Shown: positions 16,147 through 26,046 of the stretch, in pieces
Numbering within the stretch: the first letter of the stretch is position 1
Layout: each line of letters opens with the position of its first letter
NCBI GenBank assembly: GCA_018268195.1
Contig: JAFDWZ010000011.1
Location: 1 to 53,401, forward strand
Source: Bacteroidota bacterium
GTDB taxonomy: Bacteria > Bacteroidota > Bacteroidia > AKYH767-A > OLB10
Length of the DNA stretch: 53,401 nucleotides
Reading direction: 5' to 3'
Program-made: the position numbers and the translations under genes
Notes under the pieces: generated by a model
What the model was told of the DNA's origin: nothing
Databases searched by the model: none
The model's input: only the letters and a program-made list of their open reading frames with translations

Positions 16147-17967
16147 TTATTCCTCTCCTGGAAGATTGGAACTTTTCGTTTCTGAGAAAGGAACAGTTTG
16201 AGGAATAAAATCTTTTTCAGCACCAGGCTTACTATAATCATAAGGCCAACGATAAACTGTTGGTGTAGGACCTGCCCAATTGCCATGTATTCCAGAACCA
16301 GCTGGCGATGTCCATTCAATGGTGGTACTGTTCCAAGGATTCTGAGTTGCTTTTTTACCTTTAAAAATTGAATAAAGGAAGTTAAATAGAAATATAAACT
16401 GTGCAGTTCCTCCAATAATTGCAAATACAGTAATAAGATGATTCACACTTAAGAAATAATCGAATCCTTCATAAGCACTATTTGCATAGTATCTTCTTGG
16501 AATACCGGCAAGTCCTACAAAGTGCATCGGGAAGAATACACCATATACACTTATAATCGTTAACCAGAAATGCACGTATCCTAAAGTTTTATTCATCATG
16601 CGTCCAAACATACGTGGGAACCAATGATAAACTCCTGCAAGCATACCAAATACAGCTACGGCACCCATTACTACGTGGAAGTGAGCTACCACAAAATAAG
16701 TGTCGTGAACGTTGATATCTAAAGCAGAGTCACCGAGAATAATTCCTGTTAATCCACCGGAAATAAATAAAGACACCAAACCAACAGCAAAACACATGGC
16801 GGGAGAAAATTGAATATTAGCACGCCACAATGTAGCCAGGTAGTTAAATACTTTAACTGCTGATGGAATAGCAACCATAAGAGTTGTTATTGTAAAAATA
16901 GTACCGAGAAAAGGGTTCATACCGGTAACAAACATGTGGTGCCCCCATACAATACAAGACAAAAATGCTATGGCACATAATGAACCAACCATGGCCTTAT
17001 AGCCAAAAATTGGTTTGCGTGACATGGTAGAAATTACTTCAGAAGTTAATCCCAGGGCAGGCAAGAGTACGATATAAACTTCAGGGTGTCCGAGGAACCA
17101 GAACAAGTGTTCATATAAAATTGGGCTACCACCGGTTTGAGGTAATGGTGCACCACCGATAAAAATATCAGAAAGATAAAAACTTGTACCGAAGCTGCGA
17201 TCGAAAATCAAAAGCAAAACAGCTGCAAGCAAAACGGGGAATGTTAACAGACCCAATATTGCAGTAATCAAAAACGCCCATATGGTAAGTGGAAGGCGTG
17301 ACATTGCCATTCCTTTTGTTCTGAGGTTTAATACCGTAACGATATAGTTAATACCTCCCATCAATGCCTGAACAATAAAGAAAGCCATACTCAATAACCA
17401 TAGCGACATTCCTAAACCCGAACCCGGCATAGCCTGAGGTAAGGCACTTAACGGAGGGTAAACTGTCCAGCCACCTGCTGCAGGGCCTGTTTCGATAAAT
17501 ACAGACCACATCATAACTACACTACTCAGGAAGAAAAACCAAAAACTAAGCATATTCAAAAATCCGGACGCCATATCCCTGGCTCCTACCTGAAATGGAA
17601 TTAGCAAATTACTGAATGTTCCGCTCAATCCTGCTGTCAACACGAAAAAAACCATAATGGTTCCGTGTATAGTTACAAGTGCAAGATAGAATCCGGGATC
17701 TAATTTCCCTCCTTTTCCCCATTTACCAAGTATGGTTTCAAAAAAAGCAAATTTGGTATCAGGGAATCCTAACTGAAGTCGGAATATAATAGACATAAAC
17801 ATTCCGATAAAAGCCATTACAATTGCTAACGCCAAATATTGTTTGGCAATCATTTTATGGTCCTGACTGAAGATATATTTCGTCCAGAATGATTCGTGGT
17901 GATGATCTTCTTCATGATGTTCCATGTGATGAACATCCTCTTCGGTGATTGTATTTTTAACTTCCAT
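16147..17967 (-). CDS. coxA: Cytochrome c oxidase subunit I
   Basis: This is the catalytic core of an aa3-type terminal oxidase that reduces O2 to water and pumps protons. The 606-residue product has about twelve membrane segments. WFLGHPEVYIVLLP carries the CuB histidine and its cross-linked Tyr; WGHHMF gives the other two CuB ligands; HDTYFVVAHFHVVMG gives the two heme histidines; VTIHGTIMVFF holds the low-spin heme ligand. A His/Glu-rich N-terminus (EEDVHHMEHHEEDHHHE) is unusual and might bind metal. It ends the act operon, 56 nt after coxB. Subunits III and IV are not adjacent and must lie elsewhere. Confidence 0.96.
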   Translation of the reverse strand: MEVKNTITEEDVHHMEHHEEDHHHESFWTKYIFSQDHKMIAKQYLALAIVMAFIGMFMSIIFRLQLGFPDTKFAFFETILGKWGKGGKLDPGFYLALVTIHGTIMVFFVLTAGLSGTFSNLLIPFQVGARDMASGFLNMLSFWFFFLSSVVMMWSVFIETGPAAGGWTVYPPLSALPQAMPGSGLGMSLWLLSMAFFIVQALMGGINYIVTVLNLRTKGMAMSRLPLTIWAFLITAILGLLTFPVLLAAVLLLIFDRSFGTSFYLSDIFIGGAPLPQTGGSPILYEHLFWFLGHPEVYIVLLPALGLTSEVISTMSRKPIFGYKAMVGSLCAIAFLSCIVWGHHMFVTGMNPFLGTIFTITTLMVAIPSAVKVFNYLATLWRANIQFSPAMCFAVGLVSLFISGGLTGIILGDSALDINVHDTYFVVAHFHVVMGAVAVFGMLAGVYHWFPRMFGRMMNKTLGYVHFWLTIISVYGVFFPMHFVGLAGIPRRYYANSAYEGFDYFLSVNHLITVFAIIGGTAQFIFLFNFLYSIFKGKKATQNPWNSTTIEWTSPAGSGIHGNWAGPTPTVYRWPYDYSKPGAEKDFIPQTVPFSETKSSNLPGEE

Positions 17968-18023
17968 TATTAATTATTCTTAGCCTAAAATTATAGCAAA
18001 CATTTAATAGTTTCAAAATTATT

Positions 18024-19055
18024 TCAAAGTGTCGCTGGCGCACTACTTTCACTGGTATTAGTTTCTGCGACTGCCGGAGCCGAAAGTAGTTCTTTGGCTT
18101 TCTTTTGTTTACGCACCCATTTGTTAAAATCTTCAGGAGTGTCCACCACTACTTTCATTTTCATATTAAAATGTCCTACTCCACAAACCTTATTACAAAG
18201 CAAAACATAATCAAAGTTTTCGTTCTTGGTAATTTTACGCATTTCATCGGTAGTAATGGTAGGCTTAAAACTGAAGAAGGTATTCATCCCCGGAACTAAG
18301 TTCATTTGTGCCCTGAAGTGCGGGAAATATGCACTATGTATAACGTCTCTTGCATTAAACTGAAATCTGATTTCCTTACCTAATGGAATATGCATTTCAT
18401 TTCCGGTAGTGTACACATCATCTTTCATCGCTGGGTCTGAGGTATCTAATCCTAATGGATTATCGTCAGTAATCAGTTTGTAATTCGACTTTCCTAATAC
18501 GTTATCTTTTCCGCTGTAGCGTGTAATCCATGCAAACTGATAGCCATAAACCTGAACATTTACTGCATCCTTATTCTCTGTCATCAAAATTTTATGCCAT
18601 TCTCTTAAACCTGTAATAATTAAGATGGATAAAACGATGGTAGGGATAGCGGTCCAAACGATTTCAAGTTTGTGATTCATTGGATAGAAAAATGCCTTTC
18701 TTCCTTTTGTATGGCGATATTTGTTTGCAAAGTAGAAAAGCGTTATTTGTGTAACAAAAAACACGAATCCTATTACGATCCAGTTTATTTTGAGTAGTTG
18801 ATCCAATCCAACACCATGTTCTGATGCTGCCACAGGTAATAAATGCGGACTGTACACTACGATCATCAAAACGGTCAAAGAAAGACCTACTATCATGAAT
18901 AACATCAGGCCAAATCCTGTTATATTATTCTCTTTTATCTGATCATCCTCTGTTTCTTCATAACCTGAAACCTGTGTTGAAAGCTGAACTATATTCATCA
19001 GCCTCACCAGTACCATAATTCCCAGAAATACTGCTAAAAATATTAAAATTGTCAT
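18024..19055 (-). CDS. coxB: Cytochrome c oxidase subunit II (CuA subunit)
   Basis: The 343-residue product has hydrophobic segments at about 1-25, 48-70, 90-110 and 133-150, more than the usual two. The CuA site is His240 (DVIHSAYFPHFRAQMN) and Cys287, Cys291, His295 and Met298 (CNKVCGVGHFNMKM). There is no fused cytochrome c domain at the C-terminus, so electrons must come from a separate carrier or directly from the mono-heme domains of the Act complex, as in the Flavobacterium johnsoniae ACIII-aa3 supercomplex. The tail is rich in Ala, Pro, Ser and Thr. Confidence 0.95.
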   Translation of the reverse strand: MTILIFLAVFLGIMVLVRLMNIVQLSTQVSGYEETEDDQIKENNITGFGLMLFMIVGLSLTVLMIVVYSPHLLPVAASEHGVGLDQLLKINWIVIGFVFFVTQITLFYFANKYRHTKGRKAFFYPMNHKLEIVWTAIPTIVLSILIITGLREWHKILMTENKDAVNVQVYGYQFAWITRYSGKDNVLGKSNYKLITDDNPLGLDTSDPAMKDDVYTTGNEMHIPLGKEIRFQFNARDVIHSAYFPHFRAQMNLVPGMNTFFSFKPTITTDEMRKITKNENFDYVLLCNKVCGVGHFNMKMKVVVDTPEDFNKWVRKQKKAKELLSAPAVAETNTSESSAPATL

Positions 19056-19108
19056 GTCTGTTAGAATGCTATTGTGATTGAATAATTAAATACCTGTAAC
19101 GCTAAAGA

Positions 19109-20311
19109 TTATAATGTAAAATGTTCACTCTCTACCAACATTGGATGGCGTGTGGGCAACAACGATAATTTGGAGAGTGCATTAAATACTACGAAAATAA
19201 ACAAGCCCATAAATCCAATAGTAGTTCCTATTTCGAATACTCCGATAGTCCAGTGCTGATCCATAATTCCCGGCATAATCATAAGAAAAGTATCTATCCA
19301 ATGTCCTATGAATAATGTTGTACCGAGCAGAGCCAATAACAATAGTTTGCGTTTTGAGTCGCGTGTCATAAGGAACAGGAATGGCAGGATGAAGTTTATT
19401 AAGAAGTTTACGATAAACAATGTTCTATAATAGTCCTGACGTACCATGAAATAGGTTACCTCTTCAGGAAGGTTGGCATACCAAATCAACATAAACTGAG
19501 CAAACCATAAATAAGTCCAGAAGATACTGAAAGCAAACATAAACTTACCTATATCATGAAGGTGATTCTCGTTGAGGTGATGTAAATAACCTAGTTTACG
19601 CAGATAAACTACAATTAATGACATTACACACAGCGAGCTGATAAAAATTCCGGCAAAAGTGTACCAGCCATATAAGGTGCTGAACCAATGAGAATCGATA
19701 GACATTACAAAATCCCATGCAGATGTAGAAGATGTTACAGCAAACAGTACAAGGAAAATAATACTCAGTTTACGACTTCTTTCATAATGTTCAAATGCAC
19801 CGCTCATATCTTCTGCTGCTGCATGTTTGCGAAGCAAATGTGCAAAGCCAAACCAAATCACAAAATATAATACCATGCGAATAAGGAAGAAGGGAACATT
19901 CAAATACCCGCTTTTTCCTGCCAGTACCTCGTCATAATCAGGGTTTGGTTTGCCATCAGGCAAGGTTTCTACGATAAGTTCGTGATGCATCCAATGCCAG
20001 ATATGATGCCCGGCCGCTAAAAAAATAATGAGCATGATTGCACCACTCACCCATAGAAATTGAGACATTGCCAACGGGACGCGAATAATATAAACACTCC
20101 AACCTACTTCAGCTGCATATTGCAAAGCATAAAAGAACAGACCTCCTAATGCAATTGTCAGGAAGTAGAAATTGTTGTGCATAATATTGGCCCATGTTTG
20201 CTCATGATTTGTTGCAAACCCTGCAGCTATGGCAATTGCACCAATAGCCATCATTATAAATGAAAGCGTTTTTAGCTTACCTGAAAATGTGTATTTTAAA
20301 TTGTCTTGCAT
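19109..20311 (-). CDS. actF: Alternative complex III subunit ActF
   Basis: ActF is an integral membrane subunit of the quinol:cytochrome c oxidoreductase called alternative complex III. The 400-residue product has about ten transmembrane segments and is the smaller NrfD/PsrC-like paralogue of ActC. Typical stretches are SQFLWVSGAIMLIIFLAAGHHIWHWMHHE and FMFAFSIFWTYLWFAQFMLIWYANLPEEV. It lies between actE (43 nt) and coxB (53 nt), the canonical order. No cofactor-binding motif is expected, and its role is structural and possibly proton handling. Confidence 0.93.
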   Translation of the reverse strand: MQDNLKYTFSGKLKTLSFIMMAIGAIAIAAGFATNHEQTWANIMHNNFYFLTIALGGLFFYALQYAAEVGWSVYIIRVPLAMSQFLWVSGAIMLIIFLAAGHHIWHWMHHELIVETLPDGKPNPDYDEVLAGKSGYLNVPFFLIRMVLYFVIWFGFAHLLRKHAAAEDMSGAFEHYERSRKLSIIFLVLFAVTSSTSAWDFVMSIDSHWFSTLYGWYTFAGIFISSLCVMSLIVVYLRKLGYLHHLNENHLHDIGKFMFAFSIFWTYLWFAQFMLIWYANLPEEVTYFMVRQDYYRTLFIVNFLINFILPFLFLMTRDSKRKLLLLALLGTTLFIGHWIDTFLMIMPGIMDQHWTIGVFEIGTTIGFMGLFIFVVFNALSKLSLLPTRHPMLVESEHFTL

Positions 20312-20354
20312 ATTATTCTTTTAAGTAGGCTGCTTGATATATTTTTTAAATCAA

Positions 20355-20942
20355 TTAATTGGAAGCAGTAGCTGCTCCTGCCGCATGTTCTTTTTGTAAT
20401 TCTTTGATAAATAAAATTATTTTCCAACGATCTTCGGGGCTTAACTGGGAAGCATGAGACCCCATGAGATTTTTTCCATAAGTAATGGAGAAAAACATTT
20501 TTCCTTCCGCTAAGTCTTTGTGGGTATCATCAAAATAGGATGGTACAGGAAATTTATCTCCTTTAATTTTCAACCATCCATTGCCATCGCCTTTTTCACC
20601 GTGGCAATGTGCGCAGTAGGTTGTAAATTCCTCTTTGCCATATGCGATTAATTCCGGAGTCGGGGTAAATGGATTTTTCAACTCGTTACCTGCTGCTTCA
20701 TAACCTTCATTGGTATTGGGGTAATTAAAATCGACATATTGCCCCCGCGCAATGGTTCCGGCCACAGGTGGCAACGCTGATACGCTGTCTTTAAAAACCT
20801 TGGAAGGAGCATAAGCTACAACTGCCGGTGTACGATACATATCAGGCATATATTCCAATCCTGGTGATTGTTTATCTCCGCAAGAGGCAAGTATCAATAA
20901 ACCTGCTCCGATCAAAAAGGAAGAGTTATATATTCTTTTCAT
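20355..20942 (-). CDS. actE: Alternative complex III subunit ActE, mono-heme cytochrome c lipoprotein
   Basis: The 195-residue product has a lipoprotein signal (LLILASC, Cys21) and a single heme site CAHCH (Cys110, Cys113, His114) in a small cytochrome c domain. The early region LEYMPDMYRTPAVVAY is characteristic of ActE. It holds the periplasmic heme that hands electrons from the complex to the oxidase. The tail is Ala/Thr-rich. It is 16 nt after actD and 43 nt before actF. Confidence 0.94.
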   Translation of the reverse strand: MKRIYNSSFLIGAGLLILASCGDKQSPGLEYMPDMYRTPAVVAYAPSKVFKDSVSALPPVAGTIARGQYVDFNYPNTNEGYEAAGNELKNPFTPTPELIAYGKEEFTTYCAHCHGEKGDGNGWLKIKGDKFPVPSYFDDTHKDLAEGKMFFSITYGKNLMGSHASQLSPEDRWKIILFIKELQKEHAAGAATASN

Positions 20943-20958
20943 TTGTTCAATTTGTAAT

Positions 20959-21471
20959 TTAAGACCTTATCTCTACAGCTCCGTTTTGTGTTAATGCTTC
21001 ACGAATTTGAGCTTCATCACTTTCTTTACCTTCCACAGTAAGTACAAAATGGTCGTCATGCATACGTTCGTGTATTATATTAGGCTCTACTCCGGGAAGT
21101 AATTTGCTTCTTAAATAAAAGGTTAGCACCATTCCATGTGCTGCACACAATACTGTAATCTCAAAAGTTACCGGTATAAAAGCAGGAATATTTTTATATA
21201 AGTTCCAGCTTGGTTTTCCGCCAATATCCATAGGCCAATCCCAAATATTCATATACCACATCATCAGCAAAGCAAGGCTGGTACCAGTTGCACCATATAA
21301 AAAACTTGCTATTGATATACGAGTACGCTTTAATCCAAGAGCCTGATCCAGTCCGTGAACAGGATAAGGGGAATATGCATTGGTGCATTTGATTCCTTTG
21401 GCACGGAGATTTTTGATAGCACTTAAAAGTACTTCATCATCATTAAATATGCCGTGTATTTTCTTACTCAT
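20959..21471 (-). CDS. actD: Alternative complex III subunit ActD (DUF3341)
   Basis: The 170-residue product starts with a small cytoplasmic domain (IHGIFNDDEVLLSAIKNLRAKGIKCTNAYSPYPVHGLDQALGLKRTRI), then two membrane segments (SFLYGATGTSLALLMMWYM and FIPVTFEITVLCAAHGMVLTFYL), then a short tail with MHDDHFVL. This layout defines DUF3341, the ActD subunit. The start overlaps the end of actC by 8 nt, indicating coupled translation. Confidence 0.94.
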   Translation of the reverse strand: MSKKIHGIFNDDEVLLSAIKNLRAKGIKCTNAYSPYPVHGLDQALGLKRTRISIASFLYGATGTSLALLMMWYMNIWDWPMDIGGKPSWNLYKNIPAFIPVTFEITVLCAAHGMVLTFYLRSKLLPGVEPNIIHERMHDDHFVLTVEGKESDEAQIREALTQNGAVEIRS

Positions 21472-22846
21472 GATGTGCTCCTTTCTTTGACTGAGATCCT
21501 GAAGATTTCACTATAGTTTTTAATTCGCTCATTGCAATAACCGGGAAAAATCGTGTGAAAAGTAAAAACGGAACGAAAAACAATCCTAATGAACCGATAA
21601 ATAATCCAATCTCTACCCAAGTAGGATGGAACATTGCCCAACTGGAAGGAATATAATCGCGATGTAATGATGTAACGATGATTACAAAGCGCTCGAACCA
21701 CATTCCGATATTTACAATAATGGATAAGAAGAAGGTGACAAAAAGGTTTGTTCTTAGTTTTGAACTCCACATCAACTGAGGTGAAATAACGTTACAGGTC
21801 ATCATGCTCCAATAAGCCCACCAGTAAGGTCCTGTTGCACGGTTGATAAATGCGTATTGTTCAAATTCAACACCTGAATACCATGCTATGAAAAACTCTG
21901 TAAGGTAAGCACAACCAACGATTGAACCTGTGATAAGAATAATCCGGTTCATCATATCAATGTGATAGATGGTGATATACTCTTCGAGGTTCAGAACTTT
22001 ACGGGTAATAATCAATAATGTTTGTACCATTGCGAAACCCGAAAAGATAGCTCCTGCAACGAAGTAAGGAGGGAAAATTGTTGTATGCCATCCTGGAACA
22101 AGTGATGTAGCAAAGTCCATTGATACTACAGAGTGTACTGAAAGTACGAGTGGGGTTGCAAGACCTGCAAGCACCAAGGAAACTTCCTCAAATCGTTGCC
22201 AGTTTTTAGCAGAACCTACCCAACCGAAGCTCAGTATCGTGTAAAAGAATTTACGAACCTTGGTTTTAGCTCTGTCGCGTACAATTGCAAAGTCAGGAAT
22301 AAGGCCTGTGTACCAGAATACCAATGACACCGAAAAATAAGTTGATATGGCAAATACGTCCCAAACCAGAGGTGAATTGAAGTTAATCCACAATGAACCA
22401 AATTGGTTAGCTAAAGGAAAAGGCCAATAAGCTACCCAAGGGCGACCCATGTGTACCACAATAAAAGAAGCTGCACAGATTACGGCAAAAATGGTCATCG
22501 CTTCTGCTGAACGGTTGATGGACAATCTCCATTTTTGTCGAAATAACAAAAGAATTGCTGAAATCAAGGTTCCGGCATGACCAATACCTACCCACCAAAC
22601 GAAGTTAGTGATATCCCAAGCCCAGCCTATTGTTTTATTCAGTCCCCATACTCCGAGTCCTGTTCCAATGGTATAGGTAACTGCCAACAACCACCATAAA
22701 AATATAGCTGCTGCAAGGCTAAATGCCATCCACCAGTATTTATTTGGCTTGTCTTCTATCGGGCGACATACATCTTCCGTTATATCATGCAGGGTTTTGT
22801 CCCCCAATATGAGTGCCGGTCTGATTGATGATTCTACATTCGACAT
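21464..22846 (-). CDS. actC: Alternative complex III subunit ActC (NrfD/PsrC-like)
   Basis: ActC is the polytopic quinol-binding subunit next to the iron-sulfur protein ActB. The 460-residue product has about ten membrane segments. Recognisable stretches are WVGIGHAGTLISAILLLFRQKWR, FIVVHMGRPWVAYWPFP and SGFAMVQTLLIITRKVLNLEEYIT, all typical of NrfD-like proteins of this complex. Quinol is oxidised at its periplasmic side and electrons pass to the ActB clusters. It overlaps actD by 8 nt and follows actB by 34 nt. Confidence 0.95.
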   Translation of the reverse strand: MSNVESSIRPALILGDKTLHDITEDVCRPIEDKPNKYWWMAFSLAAAIFLWWLLAVTYTIGTGLGVWGLNKTIGWAWDITNFVWWVGIGHAGTLISAILLLFRQKWRLSINRSAEAMTIFAVICAASFIVVHMGRPWVAYWPFPLANQFGSLWINFNSPLVWDVFAISTYFSVSLVFWYTGLIPDFAIVRDRAKTKVRKFFYTILSFGWVGSAKNWQRFEEVSLVLAGLATPLVLSVHSVVSMDFATSLVPGWHTTIFPPYFVAGAIFSGFAMVQTLLIITRKVLNLEEYITIYHIDMMNRIILITGSIVGCAYLTEFFIAWYSGVEFEQYAFINRATGPYWWAYWSMMTCNVISPQLMWSSKLRTNLFVTFFLSIIVNIGMWFERFVIIVTSLHRDYIPSSWAMFHPTWVEIGLFIGSLGLFFVPFLLFTRFFPVIAMSELKTIVKSSGSQSKKGAHHE

Positions 22847-22880
22847 AGTAATGAAAAATTTCTTTTAAATCGTTTAAATA

Positions 22881-25800
22881 TTATGCTTCGTTATGTGAAT
22901 TTGTGTTGTGTGTGTTTCTAACCTTTGTCAGATAATTGATTGATGGCTGCACATTAAGTTCTTCCAGCAGGTGATACATACGTTCATTTTTAGACTGTTG
23001 TGAAAGAGTTCCTTCTTTTAAATTATAATCTCCAAATGTGATTGCATGTGTTGGACAAGTCTGAGCACATGCTGTTTGAATTTCACCATCTTTCAGTTTA
23101 CGACCTTGTTTCTTTGCATCCAGTTTACCGTACTGAATACGCTGAATACACATCGTACATTTTTCCATTACACCGCGTGAACGAACAATTACGTCAGGAT
23201 TTAAAACCATTTTGCCGTATTCGTCATTCATATAATAATCAAACTGTGGATTATCTGAATATTTAAACCAGTTAAATCTTCTGACTTTATATGGACAGTT
23301 GTTTGCACAATAACGTGTACCAACACATCTGTTATAAGCCATCATATTCAATCCTTCGGAACTGTGTGTAGTAGCAAGTACAGGACATACCGTTTCACAT
23401 GGAGCATGATTACAATGCTGGCACATCACTGGCTGAAATACCACTTTAGGGTCATCAGCCGGCACTTCCATATATCCATACATGCTGAGTTTACCTATAC
23501 CTTTTTCTTTGGCTTTCTCTTTATCCATATCGCTGGTATAGTATCGGTCAATACGCATCCAGTGCATTTCGCGACTACGATGAATCTCATCCTTACCTAC
23601 AACGGGCACGTTGTTTTCAGCTGAACAAGCAACCACACATGCACCGCAGCCTATACATGCATTAAGGTCTATTGACATTCCCCAAGCATGTAATGGTTTT
23701 TCAAATCCGGGGTGTTTTGCAGTAGCCCACAGATCTAATTCTTTGGCGGTAGCCTTTCCTTTATATGAAGAAAATTTTTCTTCTTCATTTCCGGCTTTAG
23801 GGTCCTTGATATATTCTTCAAGAGTAGTTTCTTTCACGATAGCACGCCCCATCATGGTGTGATGGGTTTGTGTGCTGGCAAGTGTATAATCATCATCAGA
23901 AGTTTTGTTGAACGATGCTCCTGAAACTGAATAATTAAAACTGCCTTCTGTAAAATTCACAAAAGGGTATGCATTGAAACCTACATTATTTCCGGCTTTT
24001 CCTGCTTTTGTACGACCATATCCGTAAGCTACAGTAATGGTTTCGTCTGCTTGTCCGGGTTGTAAAGCTACGGGACCTTTAATGGTTGTATTTCCAACTT
24101 TTACTTCAATAACATTACCTTGCTCAAGGCCTTTTGATTTTGCCATGGCAAGTGAAATTGCAAAATAGTTATCCCAACATATTTTAGAAACCGGGTCAGG
24201 TAATTCCTGCAGCCATGGGTTATTGGCACGTGTTCCATTTCCAAGACCTGCCTTCTCGTAAACAACTATTTCAATTCCTGATGATTTGCGTGTAGCAATT
24301 GCATCAGCAGCCGTGGAAACGTTTCCTCCAAATGAAGGCTCTGTTTCAGTTGCTGATATTTCAGCTACTCCATCGCGCAATGATTTTTCCCAATCAATAA
24401 TAGACGCTGCACCTACAGCATTCTTAATGATACCCTGACGCCAGTTTTGCATAAGGTATTCATGGAAATCTGTAACCGGTGAATCGCACCAAGTGAGTAG
24501 TAATTCCTGTGCCTGACGGGTATCATACAACTTTTGAATAACAGGCTGTGTAAGGCTATATAAATTTTTTACAGGTTCAGCATCGTTCCATGATTCTAAA
24601 TAATTTGAATCAGGACAGATGTAATCACATTTAGAAGCTGTTTCGTCAGCACGGTCAGCGAACGATACTTTTAAACCAACCTTACCTAATGCACTTCCAA
24701 AAGCAGCAGCATCAGGATAAGAATAAAGCGGGTTACTATTATAGAACAATACCGCTCCAACCTCACCTGAATTCATCTCACGCATCAAATCTGCCACTTC
24801 TTCATCATTTCCCTGACGAACATTGCTGTGACGTGCTATACTCATTGTGCTACCATAACTTCCCAGCAAATTGTTGATAGCCGCAACTACTAATTGATCA
24901 TTTACATTATTGGTACCACAAACTACGAGCGCTTTACCTTTGGCATTCCACAATTCGTTTGCTGCCGAGGCTATTGCGCTATCAGCATCTGTTTTAGCTG
25001 AACTGCTTACTGTAGCTGCGCCCGCTTTGGAGGCTAAGTTATTGTAAAGTGCAATAAGGGCTGCCCCTGTTTGTCCGGCTTTAAGTTTGTAACGATTATC
25101 TGCATTACTTCCGGTTAAGCTTAATTGTGCTTCAAACTGAATATGCCTTGACATAGATTTTTTGCCATTATTCAGTTTTCGTGTTTCGGCATATTGGCGT
25201 GCATATTCAATAGGAGAAATCCAGTTGCTTAGGAAATCGGCTCCGAAACTTACTATAACATCAGCTTTATCAAAGTTGAATGTAGGAATAGCAGCTTTTC
25301 CAAATGAAAGCTGATGTGCTTTAATCATTCCATATTGTGATGCAGCATCATAGGTCACATGTTTCGCTGTCGGGTATTTGGCAATAAACTCAGCGATAAC
25401 TTTTTTGGTAGTTGGGCTGATAATGGTTGAGGATACAATTCTAATTTTACTTTGTTTGGCAGCAGCCTCAGCAAGTTTGTTTTTAATATCAGAAATTACA
25501 GTATCCCATTTTGCGTCAGTACCTTTAGCCATAGGGCCTTTTAATCTGGCACTGTCATAAAGGTCGAGCACTGAGGCCTGAATACGAGCGCTGGCGCTAC
25601 CTTTGGTTATGGATGAAAGATCATTACCCTCAATTTTAATAGGGCGTCCTTCACGGGTTTTAACTACAATACTTGCATAATCATGCCCGTCAAAAAAAGT
25701 TGATGCATAATAATTCGGGATACCGGGGACAACTTCGTCCGGTTTTACCAGGTAGGGAATGGTTTTTCTAACGGGAGCTTCACATGCAGCTAATGAAGCT

Positions 25801-25982
25801 GCAGCAATACCAAAGCCCATAAATTTCAGAAAATCTCTTCGGGGAGTAGCATCTTTTACATCTGCTTTTTTTCCCAGCACTTCATCCACAGGAAGTTCTT
25901 CAAAAAACTCATTGTTTTTTAAACGAACGAACTCTGCATCATTTCTGAGTTCTTCAACACCTTTCCAGTATCGTTTTTCCAT
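22881..25982 (-). CDS. actB: Alternative complex III subunit ActB, iron-sulfur protein with molybdopterin-oxidoreductase-like domain
   Basis: The 1033-residue protein fuses a catalytic-like domain of the molybdopterin oxidoreductase family (about 1-740) with a PsrB-like ferredoxin domain (about 750-1000). A twin-arginine motif sits inside the N-terminus (PRRDFLKFMGFGIAAASLAAC, about residue 48), as in this Tat-variant family. Four cysteine clusters are visible: CIGCGACVVAC, CQHCNHAPCETVC, CVGTRYCANNC and CTMCIQRIQ with a later CAQTC. In this family the first domain does not hold molybdenum; electrons travel along the clusters to the hemes of ActA. It is the second gene of the operon, 64 nt after actA. 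Confidence 0.95.
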   Translation of the reverse strand: MEKRYWKGVEELRNDAEFVRLKNNEFFEELPVDEVLGKKADVKDATPRRDFLKFMGFGIAAASLAACEAPVRKTIPYLVKPDEVVPGIPNYYASTFFDGHDYASIVVKTREGRPIKIEGNDLSSITKGSASARIQASVLDLYDSARLKGPMAKGTDAKWDTVISDIKNKLAEAAAKQSKIRIVSSTIISPTTKKVIAEFIAKYPTAKHVTYDAASQYGMIKAHQLSFGKAAIPTFNFDKADVIVSFGADFLSNWISPIEYARQYAETRKLNNGKKSMSRHIQFEAQLSLTGSNADNRYKLKAGQTGAALIALYNNLASKAGAATVSSSAKTDADSAIASAANELWNAKGKALVVCGTNNVNDQLVVAAINNLLGSYGSTMSIARHSNVRQGNDEEVADLMREMNSGEVGAVLFYNSNPLYSYPDAAAFGSALGKVGLKVSFADRADETASKCDYICPDSNYLESWNDAEPVKNLYSLTQPVIQKLYDTRQAQELLLTWCDSPVTDFHEYLMQNWRQGIIKNAVGAASIIDWEKSLRDGVAEISATETEPSFGGNVSTAADAIATRKSSGIEIVVYEKAGLGNGTRANNPWLQELPDPVSKICWDNYFAISLAMAKSKGLEQGNVIEVKVGNTTIKGPVALQPGQADETITVAYGYGRTKAGKAGNNVGFNAYPFVNFTEGSFNYSVSGASFNKTSDDDYTLASTQTHHTMMGRAIVKETTLEEYIKDPKAGNEEEKFSSYKGKATAKELDLWATAKHPGFEKPLHAWGMSIDLNACIGCGACVVACSAENNVPVVGKDEIHRSREMHWMRIDRYYTSDMDKEKAKEKGIGKLSMYGYMEVPADDPKVVFQPVMCQHCNHAPCETVCPVLATTHSSEGLNMMAYNRCVGTRYCANNCPYKVRRFNWFKYSDNPQFDYYMNDEYGKMVLNPDVIVRSRGVMEKCTMCIQRIQYGKLDAKKQGRKLKDGEIQTACAQTCPTHAITFGDYNLKEGTLSQQSKNERMYHLLEELNVQPSINYLTKVRNTHNTNSHNEA

Positions 25983-26046
25983 ATATTATTTAAAAAAGTT
26001 TGCTGTTGATTTCATGATTGAATTCAACTTTAAACATGTTTTATAA